DNA of 20,768 nt from positions 1 through 20,768 of the forward strand of contig JBELML010000113.1 in NCBI GenBank assembly GCA_042095835.1, in the 5' to 3' direction. The notes under the pieces are model-generated. The model saw only the letters and a program-made list of their open reading frames with translations, made no database searches and was not told the origin of the DNA. This DNA comes from DATFKA01 sp042095835 (GTDB taxonomy: Bacteria; Bacteroidota; Bacteroidia; Chitinophagales; Saprospiraceae). Positions 7,673 to 15,132 of this stretch are shown piece by piece. The translations under genes were made by a program, and so were the position numbers. How positions within the stretch are numbered: the stretch's first letter is position 1; each line of letters begins with the position of its first letter.

Positions 7673-10600
7673 TTAAAAGTTGGCGTTAAGTCCGAAAGAG
7701 ATGATACGAGAAGGATTGAAATCATTCCCACTAGGCGTACCATTCAACTCGTACTGTGGATCCAAACCATCTCTTTCACTGAGTAAAAATAGATTCTCAC
7801 CAGTGACCGATAATCTCAAATTACTCACGCCAAGTCTTTCTGTAATAGTATTATTGAAGGTGTATCCTAAGTTGGCATTTCTTAAAGCCAAGAAAGAAGC
7901 ATCAGTCAAGAATCGTGTAGATTGTCTGATGACTAAATCAGGGTTACCATTTTCCATTCTTGGTACATCGGTGATATCACCAGGCTGTCTCCAAGCATTT
8001 AAGATATCAGGGTGCAAAGAGCTACCATAGTTACCACTATGCATCATAGCTGCATAGCCATTGTCCAATACCTCTCCTCCAATACCGTAAGAGAATAAAA
8101 CATTAAAGGAAAACCCTTTGTAAGAAACGGAACTAGAAAAAGACCCTAACACGTCTGGAACAGAAGTTGCGCCAGTAGTTACCCTTTGTGTTTCCTGCCA
8201 ATCGTTGGTCGTTTGGTGCACACCATTCTCATCCAATACAGGTACAACGTCTCCAGTTTCCGCATCAGCTTCATAGGAGAAGAAGAGTTGATCTCCATTC
8301 TCAGGATCTACACCAGCCGCATGCCATAAGAAAAAGTCGAATCTAGATCCACCTTCTTCCCATCTTTGATCACCAGATACAAATGGAGTAGGTAGATTGG
8401 TGATGACGTTGTTGAAAGTAGATGCTGTAATCGTTACATTCCAAGCAAAATCTTTATTTCTAATCAGATTAGCCGTCAAGCCTAACTCAATCCCCTCATT
8501 GTACATATCGCCAATGTTGGTTGGAAAAGAGTTCAAACCGTTACTTAATGCAATCGGCTGATCGTACAATAAGTCAGAGGAGTTTCTACGATAATACTCG
8601 ATAGAACCATCCAAGAAGTTATTGAATAAAGAAAACTCTAAAGCTACATCGAAGCTTTCTACTGTTTCCCACTGTAGGGCCGCATTACCAATATCAGACC
8701 AGAAAATAGCCGGATTCCCTGCGTTCGAAGTCAGGGTATATCTAGGTTGTGACAAGAAGAAATCATTCAAATCATCATTACCAACCTCTCCATAAGAGGC
8801 CCGTAGCTTCAAGCGATCGACCCAAGAAATATTCTGAATAAATGCTTCTTGATCCAATCTCCAAGAACCACCAATCGAGTAGAAAGTACCCCATCTAGCA
8901 TCTCTGCTAAATACAGAAGAACCATCTCTACGTGCAGAAAGACTCAAGTAATACTTGCTATTGTAGTTGTAGTTTAATCTAGCGAAATACCCTTCAATTG
9001 TTTTTTGAGTAGTCGCTCCTGAGATTCTTACCGGAGTAGCAAAGTTGTCAAATTCGAAGATACCTTCCGCAGTTTGATCAATTACTAAGGCATCGTTGAA
9101 AGTGAAAGTTCTATCAAAGCTTTCGTGTCCTAATGTAACATCAAAATTGTGTACATTATCGAAAGTTTTGGTGTAGTTGATGATTTGGTTAAAGTTTTCA
9201 ACCTGTCTTCTAAATCTAGTCTCACTGAATCTACCCGTTGGTTGAGCATCACCGATGATGTTGTTTTCGTATTCTTTCTCCAAACCTTCGTTGATATCTC
9301 TACCGTAGTTCAGCCTTACGCTTAAACCTTCCAAGATTTTGAAATCAGCAAAATATCTAAACCCATAAAGGTTGTCTCTATCTCTTTCGTCGTTCAGCAA
9401 CAACTCCTGTAAAGCGTGACGCCCTTGGTTGATTGGTCTTGAGCCGATACCAAATTCAGAAAAACCTTCACCTGCGTCAAAAATAGGATTACCCGCTGGA
9501 TCTAGCACCAAATTTCCTTGTCGATCATTGATATAGACAGGATAGATAGAACCGATGTTTTTAGCAAAACCAAAAGGGTTTACAATACTTCCTCCACCAG
9601 CTGAACTAGGCCCTCTGGAGTTGGTAATAGTGACATTGGCGCTACCACCCATCGTGATCCAATCATTGGCATTGAATTCCGCATTCAGACGAGTCGTCAA
9701 GCGATCGTATTCTGAAGTTTGGATATAACCTCCCTCATCGAGGTAGGAGGTAGAAAAGAATACCGTATGATTATCTCCACCACTAGATAAATTGACATTG
9801 TAGTTCGTCCTGGTATTGGTTTCTTCCATGACGTCGTACCAATTTAAGTTTTGATAAATGACATTGGCATTAGGGTTCAAACGACCGTCTGTACCTACAA
9901 TCTGATCATTGGGTACATCAAATGGGTTATAACCTAAGTTGTTGAAAATATTGGCAGAAGCAAATGCAGGATCGCCTCCTCCAGCACTAGAGTTTTTCAA
10001 GGCTTCCCACATGGTTTCATAATATTCTCCAGGAGTGACTTCCTCATATAATGGAATCGCTCTTGACACAATACCATGCGAGATAGATGCAGACACCTGA
10101 GTTCCACCTTTCGACCCTTTTTTGGTAGTGATCAGAATCACTCCATTTGCCGCCCTAGAACCATAAAGAGAAGTAGAAGAAGCATCTTTGAGGACAGTCA
10201 TCGACTCGATATCCTCTTGGTTAATCGTTGATAAATTCCCTTCGAATTGCATCCCATCAACAATAAATAGTGGGTCTGTATCACCATTTAAGGTTCCTGC
10301 TCCACGGATCACAATTTCTGGAGAGGACCCTGGTCCGCCAGAAGGAGATAAAAATTGGACACCCGTCGCTTTACCTTCAATAGCGGAGATAGCAGAAGTT
10401 ACATTCCTGATAGCCAAATCTTCGGACCCAATTACATCGGCTGATCCAGAAAAGGCTTCTTTCGTACTAATCCCATAGGCGGTCACAATGACCTCATCGA
10501 GCAAGAGATTAGCGCTGCTCAACTGTACATCGATAATCGACTGATTACCTACAGTTATACGTTTTTCGTCCATACCGGTGTAGCTAAAGAGGAGTACATC

Positions 10601-10810
10601 CTCTGGGCCGGCCTGAATTTCGTAAGTACCGTCAATATTTGTGACTACGCCGGTAGTAGTACCATCGATGAGGACCGTTACCCCAATCAGAGGTTCTCCG
10701 TCCGTCTCGGAGGTAACCGTACCTTTGACGGTGTTTTGTGCGACCACAGCAGTACTCATTGCCATGGATAGCATAAGACAAACTGCGAACAAGAGTTTGT
10801 TAAGCTTCAT
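7673..10810 (-). CDS. susC: SusC/RagA family TonB-linked outer-membrane transporter
   Basis: TonB-dependent outer-membrane beta-barrel that imports oligosaccharides together with SusD, using energy from TonB-ExbBD. The 1045-aa length is normal for SusC. It has a cleavable signal peptide (residues 1-24, ending VVA before Gln25), a carboxypeptidase-regulatory-like beta-sandwich (about 27-97) and a TonB box region (DEVIVTAYG, about 105-113). The plug domain has the SusC hallmarks LFIVDGM (about 181-187) and SMTVLKDASSTSLYGSRAA (about 203-221). The long barrel ends in Phe (ISFGLNANF), the outer-membrane assembly signal. First gene of the leftward operon with susD. No FecI/FecR pair, hybrid two-component sensor or SusR-like gene lies next to it; operator-like boxes in the upstream region may point to a regulator encoded elsewhere. 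Alginate oligosaccharide import is inferred from the divergent PL7 lyase. Confidence 0.96.
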   Translation of the reverse strand: MKLNKLLFAVCLMLSMAMSTAVVAQNTVKGTVTSETDGEPLIGVTVLIDGTTTGVVTNIDGTYEIQAGPEDVLLFSYTGMDEKRITVGNQSIIDVQLSSANLLLDEVIVTAYGISTKEAFSGSADVIGSEDLAIRNVTSAISAIEGKATGVQFLSPSGGPGSSPEIVIRGAGTLNGDTDPLFIVDGMQFEGNLSTINQEDIESMTVLKDASSTSLYGSRAANGVILITTKKGSKGGTQVSASISHGIVSRAIPLYEEVTPGEYYETMWEALKNSSAGGGDPAFASANIFNNLGYNPFDVPNDQIVGTDGRLNPNANVIYQNLNWYDVMEETNTRTNYNVNLSSGGDNHTVFFSTSYLDEGGYIQTSEYDRLTTRLNAEFNANDWITMGGSANVTITNSRGPSSAGGGSIVNPFGFAKNIGSIYPVYINDRQGNLVLDPAGNPIFDAGEGFSEFGIGSRPINQGRHALQELLLNDERDRDNLYGFRYFADFKILEGLSVRLNYGRDINEGLEKEYENNIIGDAQPTGRFSETRFRRQVENFNQIINYTKTFDNVHNFDVTLGHESFDRTFTFNDALVIDQTAEGIFEFDNFATPVRISGATTQKTIEGYFARLNYNYNSKYYLSLSARRDGSSVFSRDARWGTFYSIGGSWRLDQEAFIQNISWVDRLKLRASYGEVGNDDLNDFFLSQPRYTLTSNAGNPAIFWSDIGNAALQWETVESFDVALEFSLFNNFLDGSIEYYRRNSSDLLYDQPIALSNGLNSFPTNIGDMYNEGIELGLTANLIRNKDFAWNVTITASTFNNVITNLPTPFVSGDQRWEEGGSRFDFFLWHAAGVDPENGDQLFFSYEADAETGDVVPVLDENGVHQTTNDWQETQRVTTGATSVPDVLGSFSSSVSYKGFSFNVLFSYGIGGEVLDNGYAAMMHSGNYGSSLHPDILNAWRQPGDITDVPRMENGNPDLVIRQSTRFLTDASFLALRNANLGYTFNNTITERLGVSNLRLSVTGENLFLLSERDGLDPQYELNGTPSGNDFNPSRIISFGLNANF

Positions 10811-10845
10811 AATAGTGATTTTGTTTTAACAATCGTGTGTTAAGC

Positions 10846-10868
10846 GTAGGTCTAATGGTTAAACCTAC
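10846..10868. repeat. Imperfect inverted repeat upstream of susC
   Basis: GTAGGT-C-TAA-TGG-TTA-A-ACCTAC: nine of ten arm positions pair around a 3-nt centre. It lies 35 bp before the susC start, so it is either a leader hairpin in the mRNA or a protein-binding site. It overlaps the TGGTTAAACCT box described separately. Confidence 0.5.
10856..10866. promoter_or_regulatory. Operator-like box 1 (TGGTTAAACCT), susC side
   Basis: The core GGTT-A-AACC is a perfect 9-bp palindrome about 45 bp upstream of the susC ATG. It is nearly the same as the box at 11046-11056 and shares TGGTTA and ACC with the box at 11403-11414. The dyad TGGT...ACCA is typical of FadR-subfamily GntR operators; the assignment is an inference. 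Confidence 0.35.
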
Positions 10869-11045
10869 TCTAAGCATGTATATAGAAAACCCAACTGTAC
10901 ACTTTGTTATAAAGCAATACAATACAGGCTATTCAATATCGAATAGGAATAAAAAACCCCTTTGAGCAACAAGTTTTAAGCACAAAAAAGTGATTTTGCA
11001 ATAAGGCGTAGTTAAAAGATACAGGCCCTTACTTGTTGTAGGGAG

Positions 11046-11056
11046 TGGCTAAACCA
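11046..11056. promoter_or_regulatory. Operator-like box 2 (TGGCTAAACCA)
   Basis: Differs from box 1 at two of eleven positions and has TGG/CCA ends in dyad symmetry. It sits in the middle of the divergent region, about 236 bp from the susC start, so it could act on either operon or be an auxiliary site. Confidence 0.3.
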
Positions 11057-11262
11057 ATTAATGTTTTACTAATCCGAAGTGAAATTTGGGAATTGTTAAA
11101 GTCTTATTAAAAACGTTTTTCGTTTTAAATCCGCTGCCAAGATAGGTACGATTGGGAAATGATTATAAAAATTGGACATCGAGTAGATGGGCGAAGCGTT
11201 TCTGCCCATTATTGTCGGGTTTTTGTCTATGAAATGATAGCTAGGGAATGAATTAATGACAA

Positions 11263-11318
11263 TAAAGAGGATTTACTTACTCCCTATATCCCGTCTGAGT
11301 AGTAAAGCTTCCTCTTTA
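11263..11318. repeat. Large bulged stem-loop between the two PUL operons
   Basis: TAAAGAGGA (11263-11271) pairs perfectly with TCCTCTTTA (11310-11318). Inside this, TTTACT (11272-11277) pairs with AGTAAA (11301-11306), and ACTC (11279-11282) with GAGT (11297-11300). The pairing leaves a 3-nt bulge, a 1-nt bulge and a 14-nt loop. Nineteen base pairs make this the strongest secondary structure I see in the intergenic region. It lies about 215 bp upstream of the lipoprotein gene. No uridine tract follows on either strand, so it is not a standard terminator. It could be an RNA leader element, a small-RNA core or a relic of a small inverted-repeat element. Confidence 0.5.
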
Positions 11319-11402
11319 GAGAGCGTACAGAAGAGATGCATTGAACCAATTTATGCAAAAAGCTAAAATACTAGAATATCTTCGTACTTTCGTAAAGTCC
11401 AA

Positions 11403-11414
11403 CTGGTTAACCAG
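11403..11414. promoter_or_regulatory. Operator-like box 3, perfect palindrome CTGGTTAACCAG
   Basis: A perfect 12-bp palindrome 119 bp upstream of the lipoprotein ATG and just downstream of two weak promoter-like boxes, a location suited to a repressor. The TGGT-N2-ACCA form is the same as the core of E. coli UxuR/ExuR hexuronate operators (TGGTATACCA), and alginate is a uronic-acid polymer. This resemblance rests on known GntR-family motifs; no GntR gene is present in the window. Confidence 0.45.
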
Positions 11415-11533
11415 ATGACATAATCCATGATTCTTAAAAAATATCTGCCTGCGTCTTTGAAGTATATCCTAGCAATTGGCCCATAGCAATCCCTCCGTAT
11501 TGGTGTTGGCAGTAATGATATAAACATACCTTT

Positions 11534-12403
11534 ATGCATAGCCTGAACCTTTCTATCTTGATTAGTACTTTATTCCTCGCAGCTGCTTGCCAGGGGAATC
11601 AAGCGCAAGATAGAAAAGCATCCGTACCCTCAACCGAAAGTACCTGGATCAAAATCGAAGACTTTGAATCTGACCATCCGCTAGTACAATGGACGCTGGC
11701 AGACACGCAAAACGACACCGATCCTCAAATCGAGCGGCCACAAGTCACCGAGGTACGCAGCGAAGCAATGAAAGACAACCACTATCTGATCAAAAAGCCC
11801 GCTCCTGAAGGCGTCATAGGTAATCGTAAAGCCCTCAGCTATCGGAAACTACCAAGGGCCCTACAAGTTGGTGAAGTCTATACCTTTTATACAAGATTCA
11901 ATATTGAGTATTTTCCGAATAACCATGTCTTTGGTTTGAGCAACCTGGAGCCTGCGGGGATTAATGCCCAGGCTTACAACGCCCTAGAACCCAGCCTCCG
12001 CATTACGGACAAATACGAATCGGATGGTAGCAAAAACAATGGTCAGCTTATGGTCCGAAAAGGGAGCGTTTACGATACGATCAACAACCCTATATTGGAA
12101 CAAAAAGCCCAACCCTTAGACCCAAATACTTGGTACGAGGTCTGGTATATTGTCAATAATAAACCGCGCGCTCAGGGAGGCCAAAGCTACGATGTCTATT
12201 TGCGGGGCGGCCCTGAATTCCCCCAGCAGCAAAAGGTGTATTCTGCCGCTGATTTTCGAATGCAGCGAGAACTTCCACTCCTCTATTTTCTAAGCAATTG
12301 CAACACTGGTCCCAAGGACAATCCCTATGGAAACGGAGGGCTACGCTATGACGATTTGTTCATGGCGCCCGGTCTAGTCCTACAGGCACCACATCATGAA
12401 TAA
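11534..12403 (+). CDS. Secreted lipoprotein of unknown function, paired with alginate lyase
   Basis: I do not recognise this 289-aa protein as a named family. It has a clear lipoprotein signal (hydrophobic residues 5-18, lipobox A16-A17-A18-C19). The mature part is rich in aromatic residues and short beta-like stretches (YTFYTRFNIEYF, WYEVWYIVNNK, YDVYLRGG), which suggests a concanavalin-like or LamG-type jelly-roll, a fold used by carbohydrate-binding modules and several polysaccharide lyases. The C-terminus (LRYDDLFMAPGLVL) resembles the final strand of such folds. It precedes the PL7 lyase by 33 bp on the same strand and is divergent from susCD, so it probably binds or processes the same glycan. 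It could be a non-catalytic surface binding protein or a diverged lyase; I see no catalytic motif that decides. The start at ATG 11534 gives the signal peptide its proper N-region. Confidence 0.85.
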   Translation: MHSLNLSILISTLFLAAACQGNQAQDRKASVPSTESTWIKIEDFESDHPLVQWTLADTQNDTDPQIERPQVTEVRSEAMKDNHYLIKKPAPEGVIGNRKALSYRKLPRALQVGEVYTFYTRFNIEYFPNNHVFGLSNLEPAGINAQAYNALEPSLRITDKYESDGSKNNGQLMVRKGSVYDTINNPILEQKAQPLDPNTWYEVWYIVNNKPRAQGGQSYDVYLRGGPEFPQQQKVYSAADFRMQRELPLLYFLSNCNTGPKDNPYGNGGLRYDDLFMAPGLVLQAPHHE

Positions 12404-12436
12404 ACGTCTATCATTTCAACCAACTAAACAAAAAAT

Positions 12437-13483
12437 ATGCATTTTACTATTCGCCTTTTCTCACTCGCCATCTTGAGCAGTATCTTGGTCAATTGTAGTC
12501 CAAGTCCGAGCTCAGAAGAACAGAAAACAGCAATTGTTGAGACCAAATACCCAAGTGATGTTCTTCCTTTTATGGATGAATTTAAAATCTTGCTTGGCGA
12601 TGGCACCAGCCTAGACAGTCTGGTCAACTACCAAGAGGAAAACTTTTTTTACACCGCTAATGACGGTACTACAGATTGGGTCGTATACAAAACACCGAAC
12701 TCGGGAGTGACTTCAAAAAACTCTAGCAATACTCGAACCGAACTCCACCAAATCGAAGAATGGATTCCAGAAACGGGAGGCCAACTCACTGGCACCCTTA
12801 AAGTTATGCAGGTCTCTACCTCTGGAGATGGCAGAGTAGCGGCCTCCTACTCTACTGTAGTTGGTCAGATTCATAGTGGCGAAGGCCACGAAAATGAACC
12901 CCTGAAAATCTTTTATAAAAAATTCCCCGGCCATGAAAAAGGCTCAGTCTTCTGGAACTATGAGATCAATACCAAGGGAGACGATAATTCAGGAAGATGG
13001 GACTTTTCCTCAGCGGTTTGGGGCTACGATATGTCTGTAGTGGGCGCTGGCCCCACAACGTATCCGGCCGAACCTACCGACGGCATCAAGTTGGGTGAGG
13101 AGTTCAGCTATACCATCAATGTCTACCAAGGAATCATGTATTTGACCTTCAGTAGTCCAGGCCACGATACAATACAGTTCACTAAAAACCTAATCGCATC
13201 GGAGTACAGCAGCAAAGCAGCTATTCCGGAGCAAACCCAAAATCTCTTTGTACCCATTGGTCAGGATGGTGTAGAACGAGAAACGGCTTATGCCGGCGAG
13301 TTGATGTACTTCAAGCAAGGTGCCTACAATCAAACCAATGGAAAAGACCCTGAAAGTAATATGGTCTGGTGTTCCGGGGCCGACACCTACGATGGCGATA
13401 TTGCCAAGCAGTACGCTAATGGAGACTATACCGAGATCTGGTTTAGAGCAGCTACTGTAGGTGCGGGTGTTGCACCCAAATAG
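12437..13483 (+). CDS. Alginate lyase, polysaccharide lyase family 7
   Basis: Cleaves alginate by beta-elimination, yielding unsaturated uronate oligomers for SusCD uptake. The 348-aa product has the three PL7 signatures in order: RTELH (100-104; the family norm is R-S/T-E-L/V-R), QIH (144-146), and YFKQGAYNQ (291-299). By family knowledge the catalytic set is Arg100, Gln144, His146 and Tyr291 or its neighbour Tyr297. The isoleucine in QIH has been linked to activity on G-containing blocks, so such a preference is a guess. The signal peptide ends at a cysteine (L-V-N-C20); Asn before Cys is unusual for a lipobox, so anchoring is less certain than secretion. A single catalytic domain with no carbohydrate-binding module. 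Second gene of a two-gene operon with the unknown lipoprotein; convergent with the AraC gene. The odd point is His104 in place of the usual arginine. Confidence 0.92.
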   Translation: MHFTIRLFSLAILSSILVNCSPSPSSEEQKTAIVETKYPSDVLPFMDEFKILLGDGTSLDSLVNYQEENFFYTANDGTTDWVVYKTPNSGVTSKNSSNTRTELHQIEEWIPETGGQLTGTLKVMQVSTSGDGRVAASYSTVVGQIHSGEGHENEPLKIFYKKFPGHEKGSVFWNYEINTKGDDNSGRWDFSSAVWGYDMSVVGAGPTTYPAEPTDGIKLGEEFSYTINVYQGIMYLTFSSPGHDTIQFTKNLIASEYSSKAAIPEQTQNLFVPIGQDGVERETAYAGELMYFKQGAYNQTNGKDPESNMVWCSGADTYDGDIAKQYANGDYTEIWFRAATVGAGVAPK

Positions 13484-13512
13484 CACTAAGCACAAGTCAA
13501 TGAATTTATACC

Positions 13513-13549
13513 GCATCTCGAATTATAAGAAATCAATAATTCGGGATGC
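13513..13549. terminator. Hairpin between convergent lyase and AraC genes
   Basis: GCATCTCGAATTAT (13513-13526) pairs with ATAATTCGGGATGC (13536-13549) across a 9-nt loop. All 14 pairs form in the plus-strand RNA (one U-G wobble); the minus-strand RNA has a single mismatch. It sits 29 bp after the lyase stop and 6 bp beyond the AraC stop, so it probably ends transcripts from both sides. The lack of a uridine run on either side makes it a weak intrinsic terminator or a 3'-end stabilising structure. Confidence 0.65.
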
Positions 13550-13555
13550 CAAAAA

Positions 13556-14461
13556 TCAATGTGCTATTCGGTACTGACTAGGCGTAATCCCCGTTTCTTT
13601 TTTGAACATTCGACTAAAATGTTGTGGATACTTAAACCCTAACTCATAGGCAATTTCACTAAGGGATTTTTCAGGATTAAAAATCTTCTCTTTTGCTATT
13701 TCGACCAGCTGATAATTAATGAATTCCTGGGCGCTTTTCCCTGTTTCTTTTTTAATTAAATCTCCAAAGTAGTTGGCGGAAAGATGTAGTTCTTCTGCAA
13801 AAAAGCGAACCGTAGGCATACCCATTTCCTGAGCTTTACCAGACTTTAGATAGGCGTGTAGAGAAGCCTCGAATCGCTGAATAATGTGCAGATTGGCATG
13901 ATCTCTAGTAATAAACTGACGATCATAAAACCGCTTGCAATAATTCAAAAAGAGCTCAATATTGGATAAGATCAGCGATTTACTGTGCTTATCAATTCCT
14001 TGAGAAAGCTCGTACTTGATTTTATCAAAACAGTCGAGTACGATTTGCCGTTCCCTCTGTGAAATGTGTAGCGCTTCGTGCAGGCCATAAGAGAAAAAAG
14101 AGTATTCCCCAATACAGCTCCCAAAATGTGTACCTCTCAGAAGGTCAGGATGAAATAATAAAGCATAACCAGAGGGCTTAAAATCAGGGGTTACCTTCGA
14201 AATATTGATCATTTGCCCCGGCCCTACAAAGACGAGTGTCCCGTCTTGATAATCATAGTTTTGGCGACCATATTTTAAAATACATTGCTGGCCTTGTTTT
14301 AGGAAAACACCATAAAAATGATATCTCACCGAATGTGGGTTACTAGGAGCCATCCAGTGACCTTCAGACAAATCTATCATACTCACCAGCGGATGTAAAG
14401 TCGATAAACCCCAACCAGCACAATAATCATTGACCGTTTTTAAGTCTTTTATTCCACTCAT
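13556..14461 (-). CDS. AraC-family transcriptional regulator
   Basis: DNA-binding regulator of 301 aa. The C-terminal about 90 residues hold the two AraC helix-turn-helix motifs: the first at about 217-240 (FAEELHLSANYFGDLIKKET), the second at about 266-290, with the family signature GFKYPQHFSRMFKKETG (275-291) and ITPSQYR. The N-terminal about 180 residues look like the cupin-like sensor of many Bacteroidota AraC regulators (VFVGPGQMINIS, LLFHPDLLRG). No membrane segment is present, so it is cytoplasmic. It is divergent from the iron-sulfur/molybdopterin operon with 167 bp between starts, the arrangement expected for a regulator of that operon. A 31-bp-phased direct repeat in that gap is a candidate binding site. 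The ligand is unknown. It is convergent with the alginate lyase and unlikely to share its promoter. Confidence 0.93.
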   Translation of the reverse strand: MSGIKDLKTVNDYCAGWGLSTLHPLVSMIDLSEGHWMAPSNPHSVRYHFYGVFLKQGQQCILKYGRQNYDYQDGTLVFVGPGQMINISKVTPDFKPSGYALLFHPDLLRGTHFGSCIGEYSFFSYGLHEALHISQRERQIVLDCFDKIKYELSQGIDKHSKSLILSNIELFLNYCKRFYDRQFITRDHANLHIIQRFEASLHAYLKSGKAQEMGMPTVRFFAEELHLSANYFGDLIKKETGKSAQEFINYQLVEIAKEKIFNPEKSLSEIAYELGFKYPQHFSRMFKKETGITPSQYRIAH

Positions 14462-14505
14462 GGATAACTGTTTTTGTATCTAAAAATAGTAATATCATCT
14501 GGTTC

Positions 14506-14549
14506 GGTTGGTATCCTCTTAGAAATCCGTAAAAATGGTTGGTATTCCT
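14506..14549. promoter_or_regulatory. Direct-repeat AraC-type operator candidate
   Basis: GGTTGGTATCCT (14506-14517) and GGTTGGTATTCCT (14537-14549) share nine identical bases (GGTTGGTAT) and then CCT with one extra T. Their starts are 31 bp apart, three DNA turns, so both face the same side of the helix. AraC-family proteins typically bind direct repeats at such phasing. The pair lies in the 167-bp gap between the AraC gene and the operon it likely controls, 45-56 bp from the AraC start and 79-122 bp from the iron-sulfur subunit start. Confidence 0.5.
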
Positions 14550-14628
14550 GTAATAGAGGTCAATCCTAGCCCACTATTATAAAGTAGCTTTATAATGTCG
14601 AGTAATATTTAACCTAAATCAAAATCTA

Positions 14629-15084
14629 ATGGCCACTTACCATCTTAACGTTAACGGAAAAGAACAAACCGTGAATGTAGATCCGAATACGCCCCTTCTT
14701 TGGGTATTGCGCGATCATCTACAATTAGTAGGGACAAAATACGGTTGTGGTATAGCTCAATGTGGTACTTGTACCATCCATCTCAATGGAGTAGCTATGC
14801 GCTCTTGTGTACTACCCGTTGCCCAGGTCAGTAAACAAACAATCACTACAATTGAGGGCCTTTCCAAATCTGGTGACCATCCAGTACAAAAAGCTTGGTT
14901 AGAACACGATGTACCTCAATGTGGTTATTGCCAAGCTGGACAAATCATGAGTGCTGCCGCTCTCTTAGACAACAACCCCAATCCAAGTGATGCAGATATT
15001 GAAGCTTCCATGAATGGAAATATTTGTCGATGTGGCACTTACACAAGGATCAAAGCAGCTATCAAAACGGCCGCACAAGGATAA
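14629..15084 (+). CDS. (2Fe-2S) small subunit of molybdopterin hydroxylase (IorA-like)
   Basis: Electron-transfer subunit of a xanthine-oxidase-family molybdenum hydroxylase. The 151-aa protein has an N-terminal plant-ferredoxin-like domain with cysteines C40, C45, C48 and C60 for one [2Fe-2S] cluster. A C-terminal helical domain has C98-x2-C101 and C133-R-C135 for the second. The size and the lack of any FAD domain match small subunits of the isoquinoline 1-oxidoreductase (IorA) type. It has no signal peptide, yet its partners carry Tat signals, so it is probably folded in the cytoplasm and exported as a passenger bound to the large subunit. It is the only small subunit for two large subunits in the operon, so it may serve both. 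The physiological electron acceptor, often a c-type cytochrome in this group, is not encoded in the window. Confidence 0.94.
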   Translation: MATYHLNVNGKEQTVNVDPNTPLLWVLRDHLQLVGTKYGCGIAQCGTCTIHLNGVAMRSCVLPVAQVSKQTITTIEGLSKSGDHPVQKAWLEHDVPQCGYCQAGQIMSAAALLDNNPNPSDADIEASMNGNICRCGTYTRIKAAIKTAAQG

Positions 15085-15132
15085 TCGGCTCGGGCTACTA
15101 AATACTTCTCACCACAATCAAAAAACGATATA

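Larger units (their letters stand above)
10811..11533. other. Divergent regulatory region of the alginate PUL
   Basis: This 723-bp AT-rich stretch separates susC (leftward) from the lipoprotein-lyase operon (rightward). I find no supportable gene. It contains three palindromic TGG(T/C)TA(A)ACC boxes (10856-10866, 11046-11056, 11403-11414), an imperfect inverted repeat just upstream of susC (10846-10868) and a large bulged stem-loop (11263-11318). No promoter matches the Bacteroidota consensus well on either strand. TATCTTCG at 11377-11384 and TACTTTCG at 11385-11392 each differ from TAnnTTTG at one position but lack a -33 partner. Confidence 0.7.

Noticed and set aside
11187..11209. ATGGGC/GCCCAT inverted repeat with a T-rich stretch about ten bases downstream
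   Set aside because: The stem is only 6 bp plus a bulged extension and no gene ends upstream on the plus strand, so a terminator call is not supported.
11427..11486. A 19-codon reading frame (MILKKYLPA...) between the box-3 palindrome and the lipoprotein gene
   Set aside because: Too short, no recognisable family or conserved signal, and stop-free runs of this length are expected in AT-rich leaders.
13556..14461. AraC regulator as the controller of the alginate PUL
   Set aside because: It converges on the lyase gene and is divergent from the hydroxylase operon, where a phased direct repeat lies; the PUL side shows a different, palindromic motif.
14591..14596. TATAAT before the iron-sulfur subunit gene, read as a sigma-70 -10 box
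   Set aside because: No -35 or Bacteroidota -33 partner at suitable spacing, and the Bacteroidota primary sigma prefers TAnnTTTG.
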